A stretch of DNA of 64,000 bases from Catellatospora paridis (lineage in GTDB: Bacteria > Actinomycetota > Actinomycetes > Mycobacteriales > Micromonosporaceae). The translations under genes and the position numbers were made by a program. Of the stretch, positions 18,523-25,607 are shown piece by piece. The stretch is from assembly GCF_009720365.1 (NCBI RefSeq), contig NZ_ML769315.1:557571-621570 (forward strand). Reading direction: 5' to 3'. Position 1 is the stretch's first letter. Each line of letters starts with the position of its first letter. The notes under the pieces were generated by a model that did not search any database, was not told the origin of the DNA, and saw only the letters and a list, made by a program, of their open reading frames with translations.

Positions 18523-19866
18523 CTAGGGTGCGGCGGGGACCGGTCCCGGGCTGGGCACGGCCCAGCCGCCGGTGCGCATCCGCAGCACCAGCGCCACGAA
18601 ACGCACCACCATGAACATGGTCAGCCCGGCCCACACCCCGGCCAGGCCGAGCTGGAGGTAGTACGCCAGCCAGGTCAGCGGCAGGAAACCGGCCACCGCG
18701 GCGAGGATGGTCAGGTTGCGCAGGTATGCCACGTCGCCCGCGCCGATCAGCACCCCGTCGAGCGCGAACACGATCCCGCCCAGTGGCAGCAGCACGAGGA
18801 ACCACGGCCAGATCAGCGCGGTCTGTGCCCATACCGCGGGATCGTCGACGAACAGCGCGGGCAGCACCGCCACGCCCGCGCCGAGCACGACGGCGAACGC
18901 GACCCCGCACCAGCCGCCGAGCCAGGTGATGCGGCGCGCGGTGCGCTTCGCCGCCGGCGCGTCACCGGCGCCCAACTCCGCGCCGACCAGCGACTGTGCC
19001 GCGATCGCCACCGAGTCCAGCACGAGCGCGCTGAAGAACCACAGCTGCAGCGCGATCTGGTGCGCGGCCAGCGCCGCCGCGCCGAACCGGGCCGCCACCG
19101 CCGCCGCGGACAGGAAGCACGCCTGGAACGCCGCACCCCGCACGATCAGGTTGCTGTTGACCGACAGCTGGCGGCGCAGCACGTCCCAGCGCGGCGCGAG
19201 CGGCACCCGCTCCACGGCCAGCGCGCGCAGGAACAGCCCGCCGGAGGCGGCCTGCGCGACCACGTTGGCCCAGGCCGAGCCGACCATGCCCCAGCCCAGC
19301 CCGTACACCAGCAGCGGGCACAGCACCGCCGAGGCGAGGTTCGCGCCGAGCACGTAGCGCAGCGGGCGGCGGGTGTCCTGCACCCCGCGCATCCAGCCGT
19401 TGCCGGCCATCGCCAGCAGAATGAACGGCGCACCGATGCTCGCCACCCGCAGCCACGACTCGGCCTGCGCGGCGACCTCAGCGGACTCCGGGCCGTTGCC
19501 CGACAGCGCCCGGGTCAGCGGCCCCGCGAAGACCTGCGCCGCCACCACCAGCGCGAGCCCGGCGAGCACAGCCAGCCAGGACGCCTGCACGCCTTCAGCG
19601 ACCGCGCCGGCCCGGTCACCGGCCCCGAAGCGGCGCGCGGCCCGGCCCGTGGTGCCGTACGCCAGCACGTTGCCGAGCCAGACGGCCAGCCCGAGCACCG
19701 TGCCAGCCATGCCCAGCGCGGCCAGCGGCACCCGGCCCAGGTGGCCTACGACAGCGGTGTCGACCAGCACGTACAACGGTTCGGCGGCCAGCACGACCAG
19801 GGCGGGCAGGGCCAAGGCGGCGATCCGGCGGTACTCCGTCGCGCCCGTGCTGCGCACGCTGGTCAC
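18523..19866 (-). CDS. MATE family efflux protein (DinF-like)
   Basis: A 447-residue integral membrane protein with about twelve hydrophobic segments. Hallmarks are ALALPALVVLAAEPLYVLVDTAVVGHLG at the start of the first bundle, and the second-bundle equivalent around FLSAAAVAARFGAAALAAHQIALQLW. DinF-type MATE proteins export drugs or other compounds using Na+ or H+ gradients. The GTG start overlaps the upstream stop as GTGA. The gene is also beside truB/rbfA genes in other actinobacteria. Confidence 0.93.
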   Translation of the reverse strand: MTSVRSTGATEYRRIAALALPALVVLAAEPLYVLVDTAVVGHLGRVPLAALGMAGTVLGLAVWLGNVLAYGTTGRAARRFGAGDRAGAVAEGVQASWLAVLAGLALVVAAQVFAGPLTRALSGNGPESAEVAAQAESWLRVASIGAPFILLAMAGNGWMRGVQDTRRPLRYVLGANLASAVLCPLLVYGLGWGMVGSAWANVVAQAASGGLFLRALAVERVPLAPRWDVLRRQLSVNSNLIVRGAAFQACFLSAAAVAARFGAAALAAHQIALQLWFFSALVLDSVAIAAQSLVGAELGAGDAPAAKRTARRITWLGGWCGVAFAVVLGAGVAVLPALFVDDPAVWAQTALIWPWFLVLLPLGGIVFALDGVLIGAGDVAYLRNLTILAAVAGFLPLTWLAYYLQLGLAGVWAGLTMFMVVRFVALVLRMRTGGWAVPSPGPVPAAP

Positions 19867-20786
19867 GGCAGTGCCGGAGCGGGCTGCGCACCCGGATCGG
19901 CGCCCGGGTCGATCACGTCGACGACCTGCTCGACCAGGCGCACGGCTTGCGCCGGGACAACGACCTGCTCGACCAGGCGCGCAGCCTGCGTCGGAATGAC
20001 GACCGGCGCGACGACGTCGGCGGCAGCCTCGCCGGGATCCACCCTGAGTGCAGCGGCGGGAGCGGCGGCCGCGGCCCGGTGGGCCGTGCGGCGGCGGCCC
20101 AGTTCGGTGGGTGCGCCGATCGCCGTGCGGTCCTCCGGCACGGCGCGGTAGTGGGTCAGCAGGGACGCGAGGAAGGCCCGGTCCACGTCCAGCGGGCCGA
20201 GCGCGACCCGGACCGTGCCGGTCGTCGAGCCGGGCCGGTCGACGGTGAGGACCAGCCGGTCGATGCCGTGGGCGGCCGTCACCCGGACGTCGGCGAGCTG
20301 CGCCCAAGCCACCCGCCGCGATCGTACGGAGCGGACCGTCAGGCCGCCGGGCGTCACCACGATCCGCACCGGCCACAGGCCGAGCACCACCGCGAGCAGC
20401 ACGGCCGTGATCGCCACAGCGGTCGCGCCCGCGCCCCAGGCGAAGCCGGCGGCGGCCAGCACGAACACCACCCGCGCGTAGCCGACCGGCGAGGCGGCCG
20501 TCGTGAAGCCGACAGGCAGACCGATGGGCAGGAGGGCCTGCGCGCGGCGCAGCCGCCACAGCGGCAGGACCGCGACCAGGTAGACGAGAGTCGCGGCCGG
20601 CGCCGTCATCGCGGACACCGTGCGCCACATCCAGGTCTCGCCGGCAACGCCCGCGAGCACCGCGGCGCCGAGCAGACCGGCACCGCCGACGACCCAGGCC
20701 GTGATGCGCAGCCGGCGGGTCTGCCGTGCCAGGTCCGCGAGCACTTCGTCGATGGCGGGGGCCGCAGGCACGGCTGTCGAGGACAT
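19863..20786 (-). CDS. Membrane protein with bacterial PH-like domain
   Basis: A 307-residue protein with hydrophobic segments near 30-50, 58-78 and 105-145, followed by a PH-like beta domain (IVVTPGGLTVRSVRSRRVAW and the strands after it). The C-terminal ~80 residues are Ala-rich and contain a near-duplicate of 13 residues (QAARLVEQVV, then QAVRLVEQVV). TACGCT (20793-20798) is 6 nt before the ATG at 20786. It is translationally coupled to the MATE gene. Function unknown. Confidence 0.78.
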   Translation of the reverse strand: MSSTAVPAAPAIDEVLADLARQTRRLRITAWVVGGAGLLGAAVLAGVAGETWMWRTVSAMTAPAATLVYLVAVLPLWRLRRAQALLPIGLPVGFTTAASPVGYARVVFVLAAAGFAWGAGATAVAITAVLLAVVLGLWPVRIVVTPGGLTVRSVRSRRVAWAQLADVRVTAAHGIDRLVLTVDRPGSTTGTVRVALGPLDVDRAFLASLLTHYRAVPEDRTAIGAPTELGRRRTAHRAAAAAPAAALRVDPGEAAADVVAPVVIPTQAARLVEQVVVPAQAVRLVEQVVDVIDPGADPGAQPAPALP

Positions 20787-20843
20787 CACGACAGCGTAGA
20801 CGCCGCGATCACCCCGCCGTGTCCCCGTCGTTTGCCGGGCGGA

Positions 20844-20945
20844 CTACTGCCGGGTGTCCATGGAGGTCTGCAGGGCGCGCCGGGCCTGCTCGCGCTCGCG
20901 CTCTTCCTCGGTGGGCTGCGGCTGGGGCTTCTTGGACGTAGGCAT
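20844..20945 (-). CDS. Small basic/acidic protein, 33 aa
   Basis: An ATG at 20945 preceded by AAAGGA opens a 33-residue frame: a Lys/Gln/Pro start (MPTSKKPQPQPTEEE), a charged helix and the end ALQTSMDTRQ. The composition is protein-like and the ribosome site is well placed. I recall similar very short proteins in Micromonosporaceae, but no function is known. Confidence 0.5.
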   Translation of the reverse strand: MPTSKKPQPQPTEEEREREQARRALQTSMDTRQ

Positions 20946-21260
20946 CGGACGGTCCTTTCACAGAACAACAACGGGTCAACTTCGTCGCGCGGTCGTGTCA
21001 GGGACGCGCCGTGCTCTTCTGTAGTCCGCCGCCGCTCTCGGGATCGCCGAGCTGTATCGCCGGTGTGACTGCCGCGGGGCCGCAGGTCGTCGTGGACCGC
21101 GGGCGGCCGCCGCTGCAGACAAAACTATCGTTCAGTTCCACATCCTGCACAGTCGTTCCCACATCACGGAACGTCGGCGATACGACAACGCTGCTGGGCG
21201 TTGCCTTAACGCACGACCAGTCGGATATGTCCGATTGCTGATTCGTCACACCTTTGCCGC

Positions 21261-21323
21261 GCGGGCGGCGGGCGGCGGGCGGCGGGCGGCGGGCGGCGGG
21301 CGGCGGGCGGCGGGCGGCGGGCG
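21261..21323. repeat. Nine perfect copies of GCGGGCG
   Basis: The 7-bp unit GCGGGCG is repeated nine times without change. On the plus strand it gives nine GGG runs separated by 4 nt, a strong G-quadruplex candidate, and it is likely to vary in copy number by slippage. Confidence 0.9.
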
Positions 21324-21324
21324 G

Positions 21325-21405
21325 CATGATCGTCCGACTTGCCTGGCACTCGTGCGCATCTTGAGCACGCTTTCGCACACCCGCCCGGCAAGTCCGACGA
21401 TCATG
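21325..21405. repeat. Long palindrome, family E
   Basis: CATGATCGTCCGACTTGCC (21325-21343) pairs with GGCAAGTCCGACGATCATG (21387-21405) with one mismatch. It abuts the G-rich repeat. It lies about 100 nt past the stop of the 72-residue membrane protein gene and may terminate it. Confidence 0.75.
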
Positions 21406-21504
21406 AGGGGGCGGCGCGACGGACGCGAGGGACCGACGGAGCCGAGGGACTCGAGGGACGGGACGCGGGCGCGCGCTGCCGGAGGCGTGGGGGACGTGGG
21501 CGCG

Positions 21505-21723
21505 TCAGCGGGCGAGGAAATGCCAGCCGAGCCAGAACCAGAAGCTCAGGATGGCCAGGCGGCCCACCGGGATGCCGCCGACGTCGTACCGCATGACCAG
21601 CGCGGACACGTCGCCGAGGGTCGGGATGCGGGAACTCGGCCGGCGGGCGGCCCACTCGACGGCGAGCACCGCGAGCACGGCCAGGACGAACCCGGCGATG
21701 GCCAGCAGACGGGTCAGGCTCAT
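21505..21723 (-). CDS. Small membrane protein (DUF6186-like)
   Basis: A 72-residue protein with an N-terminal hydrophobic segment (about 4-22), a middle loop with ALVMRYDVGGIPVGR, and a second hydrophobic segment ending FWFWLGWHFLAR. This layout resembles small actinobacterial membrane proteins grouped as DUF6186. Its ATG overlaps the TGA of the upstream gene (ATGA), so the two are coupled. Function unknown. Confidence 0.72.
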   Translation of the reverse strand: MSLTRLLAIAGFVLAVLAVLAVEWAARRPSSRIPTLGDVSALVMRYDVGGIPVGRLAILSFWFWLGWHFLAR

Positions 21724-22127
21724 CGGCGCACCAGCCCCCAGAATCCGGCCAGCCAGCCGAAGTACGCCATGCTGCGTACCAGGTAACCGTCGAGCAGCGG
21801 GTCGGCCAGCAGGGACAGGGTCGGGTAGTCGTGGGTGGAACCCATGCCGAAGGTGATCACCTCGACCACCACGAACACGGCCACCGGCACCAGCCACCAG
21901 GCGACGCCGGGCAGCAGGGTCACCGGCGCGGCCCGCCGCGGCAGCCGCGAGGACATGCCCGCGAGCAGCAGACCCCCGCCCAGGGCCAGCACGTACAGGT
22001 TCGCGGCCAGCGAGAACGACGGGAGCAGCCCGCCGAGCAGCGCGAAGGGGACGAACACCGGCAGCATGACCTGCGCGCGCGCCCAGGGCGACACCGGCTC
22101 GACGGTGAGCTCAGGACGCTGTTCCAT
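21720..22127 (-). CDS. Hypothetical membrane protein, 135 aa
   Basis: I do not recognise this protein. It has about four hydrophobic segments (near 19-38, 40-58, 70-90 and 115-132). The loop FGMGSTHDYPTLSLLADPLLDG before the last segment is the most distinctive part, and together with the coupled 72-residue partner it may form one small membrane complex. It begins at an ATG with a weak upstream GGAG. Confidence 0.68.
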   Translation of the reverse strand: MEQRPELTVEPVSPWARAQVMLPVFVPFALLGGLLPSFSLAANLYVLALGGGLLLAGMSSRLPRRAAPVTLLPGVAWWLVPVAVFVVVEVITFGMGSTHDYPTLSLLADPLLDGYLVRSMAYFGWLAGFWGLVRR

Positions 22128-22148
22128 GACCTGATTGTGCTCCGTTGA

Positions 22149-22185
22149 CCGGTCTTCCGGGAGATCTTTCCTGCCGGAAGACCGG
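22149..22185. terminator. Perfect 12-bp hairpin between nrnA and membrane gene
   Basis: CCGGTCTTCCGG (22149-22160) and CCGGAAGACCGG (22174-22185) form a perfect stem with a 13-nt loop. It is about 100 nt past the nrnA stop and 22 nt before the next gene's start, so it may end the rbfA-nrnA transcript. Confidence 0.65.
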
Positions 22186-22288
22186 CGGCCCGCATGATCG
22201 CCGCGTTGTGTCAGAAGACGCGGTCAGGCCACAGATCACGGCACGAACCAGCGATCTTCGTCGCCGCTCCGGGGACCGGCCGGGGCGG

Positions 22289-23323
22289 TCAGGCCTGGGA
22301 GGCCAGCTGGTCGCGTACCGCCGCGATGATCTGCTCGGCGCTGCCGCGGCCGGTGAAACCGGCTGCCAGCCGGTGCCCGCCGCCGCCCAGGGCGACCGCG
22401 ACCCGGCTCACGTCCGCACCGCCCTTGCTGCGCATGGAGACCGCCCATTCGGTGGGCGCCACCTGCTTGAGCAGCAACGCGACGTCGGCCTCGGACACGC
22501 AGCGCACCGAGTCGATCAGCGCCTCCAGCACGTACGGCGGCTGGTGGTGCTTGGCCAGGTCGTCGAGCGTGGCCACGGCGTACACCAGGCCGCGCCCGCC
22601 CGCCGACTCCGGCTCCAGCTGCGCCCGGCCCATCACCTCGCCGAACATGCGGACCGCGCCGAACGGGCGGCTGTCGAAGATGCGGCGCGAGATCGCCCCG
22701 ACGTCGATGCCGGTGGCCACCAGCCGGGCCGCCAGCTCGTGCACCTCGGGCGTGGTCAGGTCGAACTTGAACGAGCCGGTGTCGGTGACCAGGGCGATGT
22801 ACAGGCACTCGGCCATGTCCCGGTCCAGCGGCACGTCCAGGCGGCGCAGCAGCTCCGCGGCGACCACCGAGGTGGCGGCGGCGCACGGGTCGACCAGCGA
22901 CACCTTGCCGAAGCCCGTGTTGGAGGCGTGGTGGTCCAGCACCAGGCTGACCGTCGCGGTCTCCAGCCGGTCCACCAGCGCGCCCAGCCGCGACTCGCTG
23001 GCCGCGTCGAAGGTCACCAGCAGGTCCGGAGCCGGGTCGGCCTCGCCCTCGGGGATCAGCAGGTCCATCGCGGGCATGTGCAGCGGCTCCGGCACGCTCA
23101 GCGGGCCGGGGAAGGTGCACTGCAGCGAGGTCACCCCGAGCCGGCGGAGCCCCTGGGCGAAGCCCAGCATGCTGCCCAGCGCGTCACCGTCGGGGTTGAC
23201 GTGGCACACCAGCAGCACCCGGGCGCCCGGCCGCAGCCCGGACCGCACCGCGTCGACCGCGGCGGCCCAGTCCTGCTCGGTCGGGCGGCCCAGGGTGCCC
23301 GCCTCCAGCGTCGTGGGCTTCAC
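22289..23323 (-). CDS. nrnA: DHH/DHHA1 phosphoesterase, oligoribonuclease NrnA-like
   Basis: NrnA-type enzymes degrade short RNA oligomers and, in many species, dephosphorylate pAp or hydrolyse c-di-AMP products. The 344-residue protein has the DHH-family motifs HVNPDGDALGS (about 41-51), VTFDAA, LDHHASN and ALVTDTGSF, and the DHHA1 end motif GGGGHRLAAG. Its ATG overlaps the rbfA stop by 4 nt. The rbfA-nrnA pair is conserved in actinobacteria and Firmicutes. Confidence 0.95.
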   Translation of the reverse strand: MKPTTLEAGTLGRPTEQDWAAAVDAVRSGLRPGARVLLVCHVNPDGDALGSMLGFAQGLRRLGVTSLQCTFPGPLSVPEPLHMPAMDLLIPEGEADPAPDLLVTFDAASESRLGALVDRLETATVSLVLDHHASNTGFGKVSLVDPCAAATSVVAAELLRRLDVPLDRDMAECLYIALVTDTGSFKFDLTTPEVHELAARLVATGIDVGAISRRIFDSRPFGAVRMFGEVMGRAQLEPESAGGRGLVYAVATLDDLAKHHQPPYVLEALIDSVRCVSEADVALLLKQVAPTEWAVSMRSKGGADVSRVAVALGGGGHRLAAGFTGRGSAEQIIAAVRDQLASQA

Positions 23324-23808
23324 CGCTGGACTGCCGCGCGCAGCGCAGGCTCTTCCTCGTCATCGTCGTCGGCCGCGCCCTCGTCGTCGTCCTCGTCGAC
23401 CTTGTAGGGCTGCGCCTCGCCGGCGTACGCCGCACCCGCGGCCAGCTGCTGCACGACCTCGTCGCGCTGCTTGGCCTCGGCGAGCAGGTCGTCGATGTGC
23501 TTCACGTGCTCCTGCACGTCGTCGGAGACGAACGCCAGCGACGGCGAGTGGCGCAGGCCCAGGGCCCGGCCCACCACGCCGCGCAGCATGCCCTTGGCGC
23601 TCTCCAGCGCCGCGGCGGTGCCCGCCTGCTCCTCGGCGTCGCCGAGCACGGTGTAGAAGACGGTCGCCTCGCGCAGGTCAGCGGTGATCCGCGCGTCGGT
23701 GATCGTGATCATCCCCAGCCTCGGGTCCTTGATCTGGGTACGAACCACCGATGCGACGAGTTCACGCACTCGCTCCGCATGCTTGCGAACCTTGGCTGGA
23801 TCAGCCAT
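23320..23808 (-). CDS. rbfA: Ribosome-binding factor A
   Basis: RbfA binds immature 30S subunits near the 5' helix of 16S rRNA and helps their late maturation. The 162-residue protein has the KH-like core (VRTQIKDPRLGMITITDARITADLREATVFY) and ends in a strongly acidic tail (DEDDDEGAADDDDEEE). GGAGGTGA sits about 7 nt before the ATG at 23808; the codon before it is a GTG and is a less likely start. Confidence 0.95.
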   Translation of the reverse strand: MADPAKVRKHAERVRELVASVVRTQIKDPRLGMITITDARITADLREATVFYTVLGDAEEQAGTAAALESAKGMLRGVVGRALGLRHSPSLAFVSDDVQEHVKHIDDLLAEAKQRDEVVQQLAAGAAYAGEAQPYKVDEDDDEGAADDDDEEEPALRAAVQR

Positions 23809-24118
23809 CACGTCACCTCCGCGACCGACGACCACGACGCGCCCGCGCCGACTCATGCCGGCCGCGGTGACGAGCCAGGGTCGAAACCAACACCATGACA
23901 CTACCCGCCGGGCCCGACTGTCACTCGCGGGAGCTGAGCGCTTCCGCCCTCCCAGCTCAGCCCTGTGACCACGGATACACCGGCGTCTGGGGCGGCCGCT
24001 CGGGCGCGCCCCGGCCCGCCATCGATAGACGTTGGCCTATCTGGATGAGTTCGATCGCCGAAAAGTCATCCAGATAGGCCAACGTCTATGAAAAACGGGT
24101 CAGTCTATGAAAAACGGG
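23809..24118. other. Gene-free stretch between rbfA and the DUF503 gene
   Basis: About 310 bp without a gene. It must contain the rbfA promoter and holds family B copy 1 (24025-24089) and a 19-bp tandem duplication (24084-24121) that reaches into the DUF503 stop codon. I see no RNA gene. Confidence 0.6.
24025..24089. repeat. Family B palindrome, copy 1
   Basis: Perfect 24-bp arms with core GTTGGCCTATCTGGATGA (24025-24048, complement 24066-24089) enclose a 17-nt loop. The loop read on the minus strand, TCGGCGATCGAAC, matches the loops of copies 2 and 3. It lies 30 nt past the stop of the DUF503 gene and probably also terminates it. Confidence 0.92.
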
Positions 24119-24121
24119 TCA
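24084..24121. repeat. 19-bp tandem duplication over a stop codon
   Basis: GTCTATGAAAAACGGGTCA is present twice head to tail (24084-24102 and 24103-24121). The right copy ends in the stop codon of the DUF503 gene (24119-24121, minus strand) and the left copy overlaps the end of family B copy 1. Confidence 0.9.
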
Positions 24122-24412
24122 GTCGTCGTCGCCGTACCAGCGGCGCTTCACGGAGAGGACCTCGACCTCGGGGCGGCCGACCACCAGGCGCTCGCAGTGG
24201 TCCAGCACCTCGTTGACGTGGGCCGGGTCGGCGGCGACGACGGCCACCCCGATCTCGGCGCGCCCGTGCAGGTCCATGGCGCCCACCTCGGCGACGGCCA
24301 CCTCGTACTTCTTCAGCGCCGCGATGATCGGACGGACGTAGGAGCGCTTCTCCTTCAGCGACCGGGAGTCACCGGGCAGGAGCAGGTCGAAAACGGATGT
24401 TCCGGTATGCAC
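24119..24412 (-). CDS. DUF503 (YlxP-like) protein
   Basis: A 97-residue protein with the DUF503 features DLLLPGDSRSLKEKRSYVRPII at the start and LSVKRRWYGDDD at the end. Family members sit in nusA-infB-rbfA operons, as here, and have been linked to ribosome assembly or antibiotic sensitivity, but the molecular role is unknown. A TACTGT box (24421-24426) is 8 nt before the GTG, so it may have its own leaderless promoter 8 nt past the methylase stop. Confidence 0.9.
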   Translation of the reverse strand: MHTGTSVFDLLLPGDSRSLKEKRSYVRPIIAALKKYEVAVAEVGAMDLHGRAEIGVAVVAADPAHVNEVLDHCERLVVGRPEVEVLSVKRRWYGDDD

Positions 24413-24433
24413 GAGCGATGACAGTACGCCAGG

Positions 24434-25450
24434 TCACACCTTGCGGGCCACCAGAATGTCCCGGGTGATGGCCTGGTCGACGCGGTGCTCGAAGCCCTCG
24501 TAGTCGACGGCCTCCAGTCCGTGCTCCTCGAGCAGGTCCAGCGCGTCCTCGCGTGGGGCGACGTGGGTGTTCCAGGACATGCCCAGCGCGCCGCCGGGAC
24601 GCAGCAGCGACGACCAGCCCGGCAGCGCCTCCTCCAGCAGCTCCTGCGGGCCGCGGGCGAGGCCCTTGGCGCTGCGGCTGCCGTGGACCACGCCGTACGG
24701 CAGGTCGGCGACGATCATGTCGACCGAGTTGCCCTTCAGCAGCGCCCGGGACTGGATCGTGTCCGCCTCGAACACGGACAGGTGCTGGGGGCTCTCCCGG
24801 ACGTCGCCGATGCGCGCGTCGAAGCGGCGACCGAGGCGCTTGCCCTCGCGGCGCAGCGGCGTCATCTCGGTGGTGTGCTTGATCCGCTTGTTCTTGAGCC
24901 AGGTCTTGAGGAACCCGCTGTACGCCTCGACGTCCTTGCCGTCGAGCTCGATGCCGACCGCGTCCCAGCCGTACATCAGCGCCTGGTTGAGCGTGGTGCC
25001 CCGGCCGGCGACCGGGTCGAGCACGGTGAAGCGCTTGGTGAGCAGCTGCTCGGCCCAGGAGGTGGCCAGCACGGTGACGTTGAGCAGCAGCTTGGTGAAG
25101 TGCTCATTGGTCTTGCCGGCGTACTTCTGGATGGTGATCAGATCGTCGTCGTAGCGGTCGAGCGACGGCTCGCCGAGCGGCCGCAGCAGCCCGCCGTCGA
25201 CCATCTCGAACAGGGCGTACGCCGACGACAGGTTGGCCAGCACCCGCAGCTCCTCGGTGCCGAGCGTGCCGTCCTCGACCTCGAAGGACAGGTACGGCCG
25301 CCCGGCGAACTCCACGATCTCGGCCGGCTCGATCCGCCCGCCCAGCGCCCGCTCGGAGAAGACGGCCAGCTCGGCCGCCATCAACTCCGGGGCCGACTGC
25401 GTGTAGACCCGGTTCGCCGACGGCGCCACCAGAAGCCCGTACCTAGCCAC
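24434..25450 (-). CDS. TRM11-like SAM-dependent RNA methyltransferase
   Basis: The 338-residue protein has a Rossmann methyltransferase with motif I DPVAGRGTT and the catalytic-type motif ADLPYG, as in UPF0020/TRM11-like enzymes that methylate guanosine N2 in RNA. An N-terminal region of about 130 residues precedes it. Start choice: AAGGAG is 8 nt before the second GTG (25450), while the first GTG (25459) overlaps that ribosome site, so 25450 is better. It lies between infB and the DUF503 gene; a tRNA or rRNA substrate fits this setting. Confidence 0.85.
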   Translation of the reverse strand: MARYGLLVAPSANRVYTQSAPELMAAELAVFSERALGGRIEPAEIVEFAGRPYLSFEVEDGTLGTEELRVLANLSSAYALFEMVDGGLLRPLGEPSLDRYDDDLITIQKYAGKTNEHFTKLLLNVTVLATSWAEQLLTKRFTVLDPVAGRGTTLNQALMYGWDAVGIELDGKDVEAYSGFLKTWLKNKRIKHTTEMTPLRREGKRLGRRFDARIGDVRESPQHLSVFEADTIQSRALLKGNSVDMIVADLPYGVVHGSRSAKGLARGPQELLEEALPGWSSLLRPGGALGMSWNTHVAPREDALDLLEEHGLEAVDYEGFEHRVDQAITRDILVARKV

Positions 25451-25553
25451 CTGTGCCACTCCTTCCGCCGCTTTCTCAACGACGATCCAGCAAGAACTGT
25501 TGCCCGCATGACCTGCGCCTGAACTGTCGCCCGCTCATCCGCCGGGCACGGAG

Positions 25554-25597
25554 CGGGGCGGGACTCCGGTGCAGTTTCGCACCGGGGCCCCGCCCCG
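25554..25597 (-). terminator. Nested hairpin terminator after infB
   Basis: CGGGGCGGG and CCCGCCCCG enclose CCGGTGC and GCACCGG, giving a long two-part stem 11 nt past the infB stop. It is the strongest terminator-like hairpin in this part of the window. Confidence 0.8.
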
Positions 25598-25607
25598 CGT
25601 CACGGGA

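Larger units (their letters stand above)
20946..21504. other. Gene-free stretch with G-rich repeat and a palindrome
   Basis: This 559-bp spacer holds no convincing gene. The first half (20960-21245) is less GC-rich than its surroundings. It then has a 9-fold 7-bp repeat (21261-21323) directly followed by a long palindrome (21325-21405). Short open frames here lack coding character and ribosome sites. Confidence 0.6.

Noticed and set aside
21011..21241. Short plus-strand open frame (76 codons)
   Set aside because: No ribosome site, no leaderless box, and a composition unlike its neighbours; it is in a gene-free stretch.
21261..21323. Possible CRISPR array
   Set aside because: The units are 7 bp with no spacers and there are no cas genes; it is a minisatellite.
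24025..24089. Family B hairpin as a tRNA or riboswitch
   Set aside because: A single perfect stem with no cloverleaf or aptamer-like junction, located after a stop codon.
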